In this document: positions 15,113 to 22,937 of the stretch, piece after piece
Layout of the letters: each line of letters begins with the position of its first letter
Numbering within the stretch: position 1 is the stretch's first letter
DNA from: JACQCV01 sp964634555
GTDB lineage: Bacteria; Patescibacteriota; Minisyncoccia; Phycocordibacterales; UBA12445
DNA length: 29,408 nt
Reading direction: 5' to 3'
Assembly (NCBI GenBank): GCA_964634555.1
Contig: CAZWJJ010000003.1
Coordinates: 1-29,408, forward strand
Notes under the pieces: generated by a model
Seen by the model: the letters and a program-made list of their open reading frames with translations, nothing else
Database searches by the model: none
Told to the model about the DNA's origin: nothing
Translations under genes and position numbers: made by a program

Positions 15113-16204
15113 ATGAACAAAAAAGTCCTGATATTTTCTTTTGCTTATTATCCCTATGTTGGAGGGGCCGAAGTTGCGATTAAGGAGATTACTGATCGTT
15201 TAAGGGATTTTCAGTTTGATCTCATAACTTTCGATCTTGGCGGTCAAAAAAAAGAGGAACATATTGGTAACGTGAATGTCCATAGAATTTCGGCGAGTTC
15301 AAAATTTTTTTATCCGATCCTGTCTTTTTTTAAAGCAATATCTTTACATTGGAAAAATCAATACGATGTCGAATGGGCGATGATGGCGAATACTGGTTTC
15401 GCCGCTCTTTTTTTAAAAATATTTTTTCCGAAAATAAATTTTATTTTAACTATTCAGGAGGGTGATCCGATTGACCAGATCAAGAGACGCATATGGTTTG
15501 TTTACCCTATTTATAAGTGGATTTTTAGAATGGCCGATCATATTACGGCAATATCTAATTATCTGGCGGGTTTTTCGCGGGAGATGGGATCAAGGATGGT
15601 TAGTGTTATTCCAAATGGCGTTGATCTTAAAAATTTTAGGCCAAAAGACACACAGGTCAACCTCGATAATTCAGAGATTAAAATTATTACTACAGGTCGT
15701 TTAGTTAAGAAAAATGCTGTTAGTGATATAATTAAAGCGCTTAAATTTTTACCGGATTCGGTGAAATTTTTGTCGGTCGGTTCAGGGCCGGACAAGTCGA
15801 TGTTAGAAAAATTGATTGCTCTGCATAATCTCGAAAATAGAGTAACACTTTTGCCCTATGCTGACCATGTGCATTTGGCGGAATTATTGGCCCAAGCACA
15901 AATTTTTATTCGGCCATCTCTTTCTGAAGGCCTTGGTATCTCTTTTTTGGAGGCGATGGCTATGGGTTTGCCAGTAATTGCCACACAAGTAGGCGGAATT
16001 CCAGATTTTCTTTTTGATGGCGAGACGGGATTATTTTGTGAGGTCGGAAATCCAAAGAGTATTGCCGAAAGAGTTATACATCTTATGAATAACCCAGAGA
16101 TTTATAAAAAAATTTCTAAAAACAGTCAACGTTTGGTTCGTGAGAAATATGATTGGGAGATGATCGCCAAAAAATTTGGAGAGATATTTCTGGGAAAATT
16201 TTAA
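15113..16204 (+). CDS. GT4-family glycosyltransferase
   Basis: This GT-B fold enzyme of 363 aa probably transfers a sugar from a nucleotide donor to a lipid or polysaccharide acceptor at the inner membrane. The N-terminal domain has the family start SFAYYPYVGGAEVAIKEI. The C-terminal domain has GRLVKKN, the donor-site SVGSGPD, and RPSLSEGLGISFLEAMAMG with the EX7E motif, followed by GLPVIATQVGG. It lies 11 bp after the ATPase tail and two bases before the GtrA-fusion gene, so 15113-18890 reads as one three-gene glycosylation unit. The sugar and acceptor cannot be read from the sequence. Confidence 0.9.
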   Translation: MNKKVLIFSFAYYPYVGGAEVAIKEITDRLRDFQFDLITFDLGGQKKEEHIGNVNVHRISASSKFFYPILSFFKAISLHWKNQYDVEWAMMANTGFAALFLKIFFPKINFILTIQEGDPIDQIKRRIWFVYPIYKWIFRMADHITAISNYLAGFSREMGSRMVSVIPNGVDLKNFRPKDTQVNLDNSEIKIITTGRLVKKNAVSDIIKALKFLPDSVKFLSVGSGPDKSMLEKLIALHNLENRVTLLPYADHVHLAELLAQAQIFIRPSLSEGLGISFLEAMAMGLPVIATQVGGIPDFLFDGETGLFCEVGNPKSIAERVIHLMNNPEIYKKISKNSQRLVREKYDWEMIAKKFGEIFLGKF

Positions 16205-16206
16205 TT

Positions 16207-17775
16207 ATGACACTGAAAGATATTTTTGAAGACTTTAGTCGGGTGTACTCAAGACATAAATTGGTGGCGAAATATTTTTCCACCGGAATTTTGGCGTCGA
16301 TGATCGATATCGGTCTGCTTTATCTTATTAAAGAGTATTTTAATCTGTGGTATCTTACTTCAGCGATTATTTCCCTGATTTTGTCGCTCGTTTTAGTTTT
16401 TATTGTTCATAAATACTGGACGTTCCGTGATTTTAGCGGCCATAATCTTCATGGTCAATTTCTCGGATATATATCGACAGTTTTATTCTGTATAGTTCTC
16501 AATCTTGTCCTGCTAACTTCTCTTGTTGAGTTTAGCCATATCAATTATATTTTGGCCCAGCTAATCTCTCTTTGTATATCAGGAGTTTTTGGTTTTGTTC
16601 TTAATGTTAGAAATGTCTTTAGTGATCCGATATATCCGACCGGTGTTTTGATCGCCGCTGGAATATTTCCTCCAGATATCGGTGGTCCGGCATCTCAGAT
16701 AAAAAGATTAGCCATTAGTTTTCTGGATCGCGGCGAAAACGTCAGTGTGGTGACATATTCGGCCATATTCGGCCATTTGCTCGATGATGATCTTGATGTA
16801 ACTAGAATTCCGATAGGTTGGCCCATTTTTGTCCGTGGCCCGCTTTATTTATTCTCTCTTTTTTTATCATCTATAAATTATCCAAATATTTTTGCTCAAG
16901 ATATTACCGCGACTGGCATTCCGGCCTCCATTATTAAAAGACTTTTGCCACAAAAAAAATTAGTGATTCGCATTGGTGGAGATTTGCTTTGGGAAAGAAA
17001 AACCGAGTCCGGCCATACGGCGCTGTCGATCGTCGGATACTATTTATCCGGCGCGCATAAAAATGAGAAACTGTTTAAAATCGGCCGAAGGGTGATGTCT
17101 ATAGCCGACGAAATAGTTGTTCCGGCAGAATTTCTCAAGGAGATTTACGTCAGGTATTATGGAGTTCCATCAGAGAAAATTATCGTCATTAAAAATGTAT
17201 TTCCAGAGATAAGATTAACATCTTATTCTGGTGAGGCTGTTCATGGCGGCGAACATACCGTGCTATTCGCGGGCAGGTTTCTTAAATTAAAAAATGTCGA
17301 AAGATTAATCAGGGCATTTTGTAATATTTACGAGGAGATAAAACCAGCTCGGTTGGTTTTGATTGGTGACGGTCCGGAAAAGGAGAATTATCAAAAGGTT
17401 ATCAATGCTTCTACGCTAAAGAATAGAATAGTTATCATGAGAACTATGGATCAGGAAAAACTTTTTTCGGAAATTAGCGCTTCCAATCTTTGTGTTTGTC
17501 CATCTTTTAGCGAGGTTAATTCAAATTTTACCTTGGAATGTTTGGCCTTGGGCCGCCCTGTTTTATCTACCAGAAATAACGGTTTGAGCGTGAAATTACC
17601 TGAAGAGATGTTGTTCTCTTATGATGATCAGATTGAGTTGCAAAATAAGATGAAAGCATTGTTGGCTGGCCGATATGATAAGCAGAGGATTGAAGAGATC
17701 TTAAAAGAAGAGATGAAAGAAAATTCATGGCAAAATCTGGTCAGTAAGTATCGTGATATTTTTAATTTAAAATGA
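16207..17775 (+). CDS. GtrA-like membrane domain fused to GT4 glycosyltransferase
   Basis: The first ~135 residues form a GtrA-like domain of four membrane helices (KLVAKYFSTGILASMIDIG, then VFIVHKYWTFRDF, the hallmark KYWTF). GtrA proteins help flip or handle undecaprenyl-linked sugars. From ~142 a cytosolic GT-B glycosyltransferase follows: GIFPPDIGGPASQI, RIGGD, LFAGRFLKLKN, LIGDGPE, and an EX7E site in FSEVNSNFTLECLALGRPV. ATG 16207 is chosen because the domain starts there; an upstream in-frame ATG at 16153 would overlap the previous gene. The fusion couples sugar transfer to lipid-carrier handling in one polypeptide. Its stop overlaps the next gene by ATGA. Confidence 0.85.
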   Translation: MTLKDIFEDFSRVYSRHKLVAKYFSTGILASMIDIGLLYLIKEYFNLWYLTSAIISLILSLVLVFIVHKYWTFRDFSGHNLHGQFLGYISTVLFCIVLNLVLLTSLVEFSHINYILAQLISLCISGVFGFVLNVRNVFSDPIYPTGVLIAAGIFPPDIGGPASQIKRLAISFLDRGENVSVVTYSAIFGHLLDDDLDVTRIPIGWPIFVRGPLYLFSLFLSSINYPNIFAQDITATGIPASIIKRLLPQKKLVIRIGGDLLWERKTESGHTALSIVGYYLSGAHKNEKLFKIGRRVMSIADEIVVPAEFLKEIYVRYYGVPSEKIIVIKNVFPEIRLTSYSGEAVHGGEHTVLFAGRFLKLKNVERLIRAFCNIYEEIKPARLVLIGDGPEKENYQKVINASTLKNRIVIMRTMDQEKLFSEISASNLCVCPSFSEVNSNFTLECLALGRPVLSTRNNGLSVKLPEEMLFSYDDQIELQNKMKALLAGRYDKQRIEEILKEEMKENSWQNLVSKYRDIFNLK

Positions 17776-18890
17776 AGCTTTTAATAGTTGGTACAGATAG
17801 AAAACTTTTTGATCCAGACAGTGCGGTTTCCTTGCGCCAGATAAAATATGGCCGGCTGGTCGAGCATTCAGATATAATTGTTTACGCTAAAAAAAGTTTG
17901 GCTCTGGCTCAAAGAAAGCTTTCGCCGCAGGTTTCAGTTTACCCGACAAATTCGTACAGCAAATTTTTCTATTTTATCGATGCTTTTTTCCTTGCTCGTA
18001 AATTAAACAGACCGAATATTGTTTCGGCTCAGGATCCATTTGAATCAGGTCTTGCTGCTTATCTGATCTCTAGATATTTCAGTGTGCCCCTGCATCTGCA
18101 ACTGCACACTGATTTTCTCTCGCCATATTTCTCAGCCGATTCATTCTTGAATAAAATCAGAGTCGTACTGGCGAGATTTCTGATTAAGCGCGCGGCGATG
18201 GTCCGCGTAGTTTCGGAGAGGATTAAAAATTCTATCATAGAAGCTAAGCTAAAGGATGCTCAAGATATTTTTGTCTTGCCGGTATTTGTCGATTCTGAAA
18301 AGATAAGAAGCTCGCTGATCCATGTTGATCTACACAAAAAATATTCTCAATTTGATTTTATAATTTTGATGGCTTCACGCCTTTCTAAGGAGAAAAATAT
18401 TAATTTGGCGATTGAGGCTATGTTAAAGCTAGTATCTAAATATCCCAAGGCGGGTTTGATTATTGTTGGCGACGGCCCGGAGAAAAATGATCTGGAGTTA
18501 AAAGTTAGAAATTTAAAACTAGCTGATAATATCTTTTTTGAATCATGGTCAAATGATCTCGTATCGTATTATAAGACGGCTGATCTGTTTCTTCTGACTT
18601 CAAATTATGAAGGTTATGGGATGACGGTGGTTGAGGCTTTGTCTTCTGGATTGCCGGTAATTATGACAGATGTCGGCTGTGCCGGGGATGTTTTAATAAA
18701 TAATGAAGATGGACTGATCTTGCCTGTGGATGATCTGGATAAGTTGGTTTCATCTATTGAGAAATTTTTATCTGATCGAGATCTTTTGTCGGTTATGAGA
18801 AATAAAATTGCTGGCACTCGATATGGTCAGACCGAAAATGAATATCTACAGAACTATTCAAAAAGTTGGGGCATTAAACAAACACAATAA
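17772..18890 (+). CDS. GT4-family glycosyltransferase
   Basis: This 372-aa GT-B enzyme has MKLLIVGTDRKLFDPDS at the N-terminus, then HLQLHTDFLSP and VSERIKNS in the acceptor domain. The donor domain has ASRLSKEKN, IIVGDGPEKND, and SNYEGYGMTVVEALSSGLPVI with EX7E. It is the last gene of the three-gene unit and overlaps its predecessor by four bases. The set of three transferases plus a GtrA domain suggests assembly of a cell-surface glycan or glycolipid. The sugar specificity is not readable. Confidence 0.9.
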   Translation: MKLLIVGTDRKLFDPDSAVSLRQIKYGRLVEHSDIIVYAKKSLALAQRKLSPQVSVYPTNSYSKFFYFIDAFFLARKLNRPNIVSAQDPFESGLAAYLISRYFSVPLHLQLHTDFLSPYFSADSFLNKIRVVLARFLIKRAAMVRVVSERIKNSIIEAKLKDAQDIFVLPVFVDSEKIRSSLIHVDLHKKYSQFDFIILMASRLSKEKNINLAIEAMLKLVSKYPKAGLIIVGDGPEKNDLELKVRNLKLADNIFFESWSNDLVSYYKTADLFLLTSNYEGYGMTVVEALSSGLPVIMTDVGCAGDVLINNEDGLILPVDDLDKLVSSIEKFLSDRDLLSVMRNKIAGTRYGQTENEYLQNYSKSWGIKQTQ

Positions 18891-18950
18891 TATCATTGCT
18901 GTCAATATTGTGTGATTATCGCTGGCAAGTTATATTATATGCAGAAAAAT

Positions 18951-18968
18951 AAAAGTCGCGTGACTTTT
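18951..18968 (+). promoter_or_regulatory. leader hairpin before the GC-rich peptide gene
   Basis: AAAAGTC/GACTTTT with a GCGT loop lies in the 5' leader, downstream of a likely promoter with -10 TATATT/TATTAT at 18931-18938. There is no T-tract of terminator type, so a stability or regulatory role is more likely. Confidence 0.4.
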
Positions 18969-19002
18969 AATAGGTCCTTGAACAAAAGGAAAAAGGAAAT
19001 AA

Positions 19003-19010
19003 GGAGGTGA
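19003..19010 (+). promoter_or_regulatory. near-perfect Shine-Dalgarno of 19017-19253
   Basis: AAGGAGGTGA precedes ATG 19017 at ideal distance. It matches the full-length canonical anti-Shine-Dalgarno TCACCTCCTT. Confidence 0.85.
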
Positions 19011-19016
19011 ATTAAA

Positions 19017-19253
19017 ATGGATCAGGATAATGCTCTGAATCGTCTCTCTGGTGGGGTCGGATACGCGTTTCAGCTGGCTGTCTGTGTCCTGGGTCTGGTG
19101 GCCTCTCTTGCGGTCGCCAACAACCTGGCCGCTCCAGCATGGAGTGCCGTTGTGGCTCTGGCCAACTCCAGCTCCGCGGTGATGTCTTCCCAGGGTGTCA
19201 ATCTTCTCGCCGCACTCGGTGTCCTCGCTGTCCTCAAGTATCTTCGCTCGTAA
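19017..19253 (+). CDS. 78-aa hydrophobic peptide with GC-rich coding sequence
   Basis: The protein has a short polar start (MDQDNALNRLSGG), a hydrophobic helix (about 15-36), an Ala/Ser-rich middle and a second hydrophobic helix (about 60-75) ending KYLRS. Size and layout recall small pilin-like (VirB2-type), holin-like or other two-TM peptides, but I see no diagnostic motif. By direct count the gene is about 59% G+C (139 of 237), far above its AT-rich neighbours, with codons mostly ending in C or G. A very strong ribosome-binding site, a structured leader and its own terminator suggest high expression. Codon selection for expression or recent import could each explain the composition. Confidence 0.8.
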   Translation: MDQDNALNRLSGGVGYAFQLAVCVLGLVASLAVANNLAAPAWSAVVALANSSSAVMSSQGVNLLAALGVLAVLKYLRS

Positions 19254-19288
19254 TCGTCCGAGAATTTTCTTTCTCCGTTTTCTCTATC

Positions 19289-19317
19289 AGCTGCTCGCAA
19301 GGGCAGCTTTTTCATTT
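19289..19317 (+). terminator. terminator of the GC-rich peptide gene
   Basis: An AGCTGC/GCAGCT hairpin (19289-19308) is followed by TTTTCATTTT. Confidence 0.85.
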
Positions 19318-19344
19318 TGATATTTTAGATCAGATAAGTATAAT
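19317..19344 (+). promoter_or_regulatory. promoter of tRNA-Ser
   Basis: TTGATA (19317-19322), a 16-bp spacer and TATAAT (19339-19344). Confidence 0.7.
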
Positions 19345-19359
19345 ATCGTTTGTTGTAAT

Positions 19360-19446
19360 GGAGGATTCGCATAGTGGTCTAGTGCGCAGTCCTGGAAAGA
19401 CTGTAGGTCAGAAATGGCCTCGAGAGTTCGAATCTCTCATCCTCCG
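19360..19446 (+). tRNA. tRNA-Ser (GGA)
   Basis: Class II tRNA of 87 nt. The acceptor is GGAGGAT/ATCCTCC, the anticodon stem CAGTC/GACTG holds loop CTGGAAA with GGA at 19394-19396, a long variable arm follows, the T loop is TTCGAAT, and the discriminator is G. CCA is not encoded (CCT follows). Confidence 0.95.
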
Positions 19447-19571
19447 CCTTCGGTTCGCCGAAGCGAACCTGTGGCGTGACGAAGTCCGCCAAGGTTTGCG
19501 AAGGTGACTTGTGTTCGTTTGTTTAAATCAGTTTACGGAATAATGCCCTGAACCAAACAAAACTTTAAAAT
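19447..19571 (+). other. gene-free stretch after tRNA-Ser
   Basis: A CTTCGG/CCGAAG hairpin with a TTCG loop starts just past the tRNA (19448-19463) and may act as a processing or transcription-end signal, although there is no T-run. Nothing else is recognised. Confidence 0.4.
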
Positions 19572-19811
19572 ATGTATTATATATATTCATTAAAATGTAA
19601 GGATGGTTACTATATTGGTTGTACAGATAATCTAAAAGATAGATTTGATAGGCACAAGAATGGAAATGTTTTGGCAACCCAAAATAGATTACCTATTACA
19701 CTGGAATTTTATATAGCGATCAATAATAAGTATAGGGCTTTCAAATTTGAAAAATATTTAAAATCCGGTTCAGGTAGAGCCTTTATAAATAGACATTTAT
19801 CTTGTATTTGA
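19572..19811 (+). CDS. GIY-YIG domain protein, 79 aa
   Basis: This is a stand-alone GIY-YIG nuclease domain of the short UPF0213-like type. The motif appears as YYIYSLKCKDGYYIGCTDNL: the first half is YIY, the second YIG. The conserved R (in DRFDRHKNG), then LEFYIAIN, and the C-terminal KYRAFKFEKYLKSGSG with catalytic-type E are all present. Proteins of this size may nick or repair DNA or be inert; their role is poorly known. The gene is solitary. No Shine-Dalgarno is seen before the ATG; TTAAAAT directly abuts it. Confidence 0.85.
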   Translation: MYYIYSLKCKDGYYIGCTDNLKDRFDRHKNGNVLATQNRLPITLEFYIAINNKYRAFKFEKYLKSGSGRAFINRHLSCI

Positions 19812-19985
19812 AGATGCTCGAGATCTTATTTATTACAAAAGTAAGGTAATATGAGCAGACGTAGTAACTCGTGACCGAATCCCTCATGGTTACTTAAATT
19901 TATTGCCGATTGTGAGCGAAGCGAACTTCGGATTCAGGGGTTTGCCCGGGGTTAATATCCTTTATTTTTTTTGAAACAAAAAATA
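19812..19985 (+). other. gene-free stretch after the GIY-YIG gene
   Basis: No ORF or RNA gene is recognised. It contains GCGAAGCGAAC at about 19917-19927, also found just after tRNA-Ser, and a short CCCGGGG run, perhaps debris of a dispersed repeat. Confidence 0.3.
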
Positions 19986-19994
19986 TGTTAAACT
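19986..19994 (+). promoter_or_regulatory. extended -10 of the VOC/RibD_C unit (near-leaderless)
   Basis: TG-T-TAAACT ends seven bases before ATG 20002. Confidence 0.5.
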
Positions 19995-20001
19995 CTTTAT
20001 T

Positions 20002-20451
20002 ATGCAAAAAATAACACCTAACTTATGGTTTAAGGGCAATGCGAAGGAGGCGGTAGATTTTTATCTCTCGGTTTTTCCGGATGGGAGAATTGTCTCCACA
20101 ACAAACTATCCAACTGAAGGCCTCGCTGATTTTCAAAAAGAGTTTGCGGGAAAACCCCTGGTTATCGATTTTGAAATTTTGGGCCAACGTTTCAGTGCGA
20201 TCAATGCCGGACCTGAATTTACTTTTAATGAGGCTATATCATTTCTTATAACATGTGAAGACCAAAAAGAGATTGATTATTACTGGTCAAAGCTTTCAGC
20301 AAATCCCCAAAATGAAATGTGCGGTTGGTGCAAAGATAAATACGGACTATCTTGGCAGATCGTACCAGGGGGTATGGACGAGATGATAAAAAAACCTGGT
20401 GCATTTCAAAAAATGATGAGCATGAAGAAAATTATTATTGCGGATTTTTGA
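20002..20451 (+). CDS. VOC-superfamily protein, PhnB / 3-dmu-9_3-mt-like
   Basis: The 149-aa protein has the PhnB-like start QKITPNLWFKGNAKEAVDFY followed by SVFPDGRI, then VIDFEILGQRFSAINAGP, FNEAISFLITCEDQKEID and the ending CGWCKDKYGLSWQIVP, all hallmarks of the family once named 3-demethylubiquinone-9 3-methyltransferase. These are small beta-alpha-beta-beta-beta fold proteins of largely unknown activity. It precedes the RibD_C gene by 10 bp, a pairing of enzyme-like genes often seen on mobile parts of bacterial genomes. Quinone biosynthesis cannot be inferred from this alone. Confidence 0.85.
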   Translation: MQKITPNLWFKGNAKEAVDFYLSVFPDGRIVSTTNYPTEGLADFQKEFAGKPLVIDFEILGQRFSAINAGPEFTFNEAISFLITCEDQKEIDYYWSKLSANPQNEMCGWCKDKYGLSWQIVPGGMDEMIKKPGAFQKMMSMKKIIIADF

Positions 20452-20461
20452 TCTATAAAAT

Positions 20462-21064
20462 ATGAGAAAAATAATTGTTCAAGAGTTTATTACTCTGGAT
20501 GGAATAATGCAGGCGCCAGGCGGACCTGACGAAGACAAGTCGGGTGGTTTTAAATATGGCGGTTGGACGGCACCTTACTTTAATGATGCTTCTGGGGAGG
20601 CAATGCAATTAATACAGAAATGGCTTAAGCCTACGGATTTGCTTTTGGGAAGAATAACTTTTGAAATCTTCGCCGATTATTGGCCAAAGCATGCAGACGG
20701 CTGGCCGGGCATCATGGATGTTACTAAATTTTGCGTGAGTGATACTGTGGAAAAATCAGACTGGCAAAATTCTGTCTTTTTGAAAAATCTAGATGAAATC
20801 AAAAAACTTCGAGATTCCGGAGATGCTGATCTTCAAGTCATCGGTAGTGGCAATATGGCTCAGACACTGTTTAAAAATGATCTAGTCGATGAGCTCAGAC
20901 TTATGACATTTCCAATCACACTTGGTGCGGGCAAGCGCTTATTTGCTGAAGGTACTATTCCTGCAACCTTTATGCTAACAGATAGTTTGATTACAAAAAA
21001 TGGCATAATTTTTGCCAGCTATAAGCGAGATGGGGAGGTTAAAACAGGCACCGTTGGCGCTTAA
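20462..21064 (+). CDS. RibD C-terminal / dihydrofolate reductase-like domain protein
   Basis: This 200-aa protein of the YwjB/YyaP type has KIIVQEFITLDGIMQAPGG, GGWTAPYF, DLLLGRITFEIFADYW, KFCVSDT, LQVIGSGNMAQTL and the C-terminal LRLMTFPITLGAGKRLF. These fit an NADPH-binding DHFR-like fold with GS/GSGN nucleotide contact. True dihydrofolate reductase or riboflavin-pathway activity is not implied. It follows the VOC gene closely with no Shine-Dalgarno and is probably co-transcribed. A bidirectional terminator lies beyond it. Confidence 0.85.
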   Translation: MRKIIVQEFITLDGIMQAPGGPDEDKSGGFKYGGWTAPYFNDASGEAMQLIQKWLKPTDLLLGRITFEIFADYWPKHADGWPGIMDVTKFCVSDTVEKSDWQNSVFLKNLDEIKKLRDSGDADLQVIGSGNMAQTLFKNDLVDELRLMTFPITLGAGKRLFAEGTIPATFMLTDSLITKNGIIFASYKRDGEVKTGTVGA

Positions 21065-21095
21065 TAATTCACCAACAACCCATTCATTTCTTAAT

Positions 21096-21124
21096 TAAAA
21101 ATCCCGACATTGTCGGTCGGGATA
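21096..21124. terminator. bidirectional terminator between 21064 and 21132
   Basis: ATCCCGAC/GTCGGGAT (21101-21123). The better T-tract is on the minus side, serving 21132-21686. Confidence 0.75.
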
Positions 21125-21131
21125 TGTTCAG

Positions 21132-21686
21132 TTATCTGAACTGTTGCGATTGATTTAAGGCGGCGATGACTGTTTCTTCGAGTGTTTGATAGATTGGAAA
21201 ACTACGACAAAGCGCCTCGTCATAATTTCTCTGTATCTGGTCAAGTCCGGGAAAATTAGGTTCGGCTCCAATGACCACTCTAACAGATCGCGAATGAGAT
21301 AGATGACCTCGCCATTCGCCAAGTTCTCCACGTGTGTCCATGGCATATGGTTTGCCATCTGTGCGGGGATTGGTTTTACTTTCACAAGGCAACCAGAATA
21401 TTATGCATCCATGAGATGATGCAAGTGTGAGATAGTGACGCTCCCAGGAAAGTTGCCGGTCGAATATGTTATTTTGTCCCTTACATTTAAATTTCATTAT
21501 TTCATGATCTGGCTGATAACGGCGCGGTATCGCTATGTAACAGTCTTTGAGATGCTTTTCTATCTCTTTCGCGCATTTAGTCTGCCAATCTTCGGCACCG
21601 AGTATTGGTCCAGCTAGAAAGAATAGTTTCCTGCCTCCTTCAAATTTTAGATCTGGGCAGAATGTTTTAGGGAGAATTATTTTCAT
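21132..21686 (-). CDS. nucleoside 2-deoxyribosyltransferase-like protein
   Basis: The 184-aa protein shows the pattern of PF15891-type deoxyribosyltransferase-like proteins: LFFLAGPILGAEDWQ near the N-terminus, FDRQLSWERHYLTLAS in the middle, CIIFWLPCE, and TRGELGEW (the ELGEW-like catalytic glutamate region). Such enzymes move or hydrolyse the deoxyribose-base bond, in salvage or in modified-nucleotide metabolism, and often occur in phages or accessory regions. The start is fixed by AAGGAGG five bases before ATG 21686 on the minus strand. It is monocistronic. The substrate is unknown. Confidence 0.8.
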   Translation of the reverse strand: MKIILPKTFCPDLKFEGGRKLFFLAGPILGAEDWQTKCAKEIEKHLKDCYIAIPRRYQPDHEIMKFKCKGQNNIFDRQLSWERHYLTLASSHGCIIFWLPCESKTNPRTDGKPYAMDTRGELGEWRGHLSHSRSVRVVIGAEPNFPGLDQIQRNYDEALCRSFPIYQTLEETVIAALNQSQQFR

Positions 21687-21763
21687 GACCGCCTCCTTTT
21701 ATTTATGGCAAAGAGCAAAATCTCCTTTAAGCTACCAGAATTTGCTATGATTATCAATATATT

Positions 21764-21796
21764 AAAAATACCCCGTCGTGTGACAGGGTATTTTTT
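21764..21796. terminator. terminator of the DUF378 gene
   Basis: An AATACCC/GGGTATT hairpin with A- and T-runs on either side; on the minus strand it follows the gene at 21819. Confidence 0.75.
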
Positions 21797-21818
21797 ACTA
21801 AGTATTTATTTCTATTTC

Positions 21819-22067
21819 CTATTTTGAGTCGTTCATGCAACTTTTGCACTTGCAACCCATGATCATTCCGATGGTGGCGAGACCAACTAATACATAGACT
21901 GCCCACTCAACTGTCTGCCATGATCCTAAGATCATATGCACAACATTCCAGTCAGAACCCATAAAACCACCGAGTCCGACCAGGCCCCAGTTAAGACCAC
22001 CAACTACAAGGAGCAACCATGCCAATTTGTGAGGCATACAGCACCCTTTTCCTTCACATGTCATCAT
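21819..22067 (-). CDS. DUF378 family small membrane protein
   Basis: The 82-aa protein has the DUF378 (YuzA-like) signature: LAWLLLVVGGLNWGLVGLGGF, a short loop with WNVVHMILGSW, and a second helix VYVLVGLATIGMI, two membrane passes in all. It has unusual cysteine-rich ends: TCEGKGCC before the first helix and CKCKSCMND after the second, which could bind a metal across the termini. The function of DUF378 is unknown. A TATAAT (complement of 22112-22117) lies ~45 bases upstream; no Shine-Dalgarno precedes the tandem ATGs. Confidence 0.85.
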   Translation of the reverse strand: MMTCEGKGCCMPHKLAWLLLVVGGLNWGLVGLGGFMGSDWNVVHMILGSWQTVEWAVYVLVGLATIGMIMGCKCKSCMNDSK

Positions 22068-22177
22068 AAGTTTATGATTAATGTTATTAATAATCGAATG
22101 ATAATGAATAAATTATACCAAGCTGTTCTTGTAATAGATACAAGTAACTGTGGATATCATTAGAGAGCAAGAAAATA

Positions 22178-22186
22178 TGTTAATAT
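22178..22186 (+). promoter_or_regulatory. extended -10 of the PAP2 gene (leaderless)
   Basis: TG-T-TAATAT ends six bases before ATG 22193. Confidence 0.65.
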
Positions 22187-22192
22187 GTAAAA

Positions 22193-22726
22193 ATGTTAAA
22201 TTTCATAACAAATATAGATCGATCTTTTGAGAATATTATATTGAGTTTGAATAACCCTACGGTGGAATCTCTCTTTAATATTATTGCAAAACTAGCCGGT
22301 CCGACTGCTGTGATTATTATTGCGTTATGTATCATATATTTTCTATGGCGGCAAGATAAAACATGGATCAATTATTTTGTCTGGGCACTGATTATAAATG
22401 AGGCGGCGGTGTTTATTATTAAGATTATAGTTGATCGCCCAAGGCCTCTAGGTTCAGCAATTTATAACGAACTGGATGGATCAATGCCGTCCGGCCATGC
22501 GGCAGCTTCAATTTTTATTTACGGTTTTATCATCTATTTGATCACAAAATTTTGGCCAAAAGATTCAAGAAGAAATTGGGTCATATACTCTCTTTTGCTT
22601 TTAATTTTGTTGATAGGATTTAGCCGATTGTATCTGGACGTACATTTTTTGAGCGACGTTTTGGCTGGCTATATTTTGGGTGCCACTACTCTTTATTGCC
22701 TGATACAGGCTAGGGGTCAAAATTAG
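22193..22726 (+). CDS. PAP2-family membrane phosphatase
   Basis: The 177-aa integral membrane protein carries the three PAP2 motifs: KIIVDRPRP (about 78-86), PSGHA (99-103) and SRLYLDVHFLSDVLAG (the SRxxxxxHxxxD motif). About five membrane helices surround them. Family members dephosphorylate lipid phosphates such as undecaprenyl pyrophosphate or phosphatidate at the outer face of the membrane; recycling of the lipid carrier would fit the mur and glycosyltransferase genes nearby, but the substrate is inferred. It is monocistronic, with +1 predicted on its ATG. Confidence 0.9.
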   Translation: MLNFITNIDRSFENIILSLNNPTVESLFNIIAKLAGPTAVIIIALCIIYFLWRQDKTWINYFVWALIINEAAVFIIKIIVDRPRPLGSAIYNELDGSMPSGHAAASIFIYGFIIYLITKFWPKDSRRNWVIYSLLLLILLIGFSRLYLDVHFLSDVLAGYILGATTLYCLIQARGQN

Positions 22727-22827
22727 ATCATTTCATATTTCGACAATCTTGCCGATTTTTCCTCCTTATCTACCAGGGCTTTTTTGGTAAAAAATTTTAC
22801 TTTTTTCCGGCAATCTGTTTGGAGTTG

Positions 22828-22836
22828 TTATCCACA
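22828..22836 (+). promoter_or_regulatory. DnaA-box-like site upstream of nrdJ
   Basis: TTATCCACA is a perfect match to the strict DnaA box. It overlaps the -35 region of the likely nrdJ promoter (-10 TAAAAT at 22859-22864). Confidence 0.55.
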
Positions 22837-22937
22837 ATCACCCTCTTCATTTCTTTTGTAAAATGTAAGTGTAGATCGTTGCCTTTAGATTCATCGAGAA
22901 TCAGAAGGCTAAATTTATTAGTTTAACAACACACAAT

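Noticed and set aside
19139..19507. 122-codon plus-strand ORF
   Set aside because: It runs through the end of the GC-rich peptide gene, a terminator and tRNA-Ser, so it is a chance frame.
19850..19900. tRNA remnant (GACCGAATCCCTC resembles a T arm)
   Set aside because: No acceptor or anticodon stem can be built around it.
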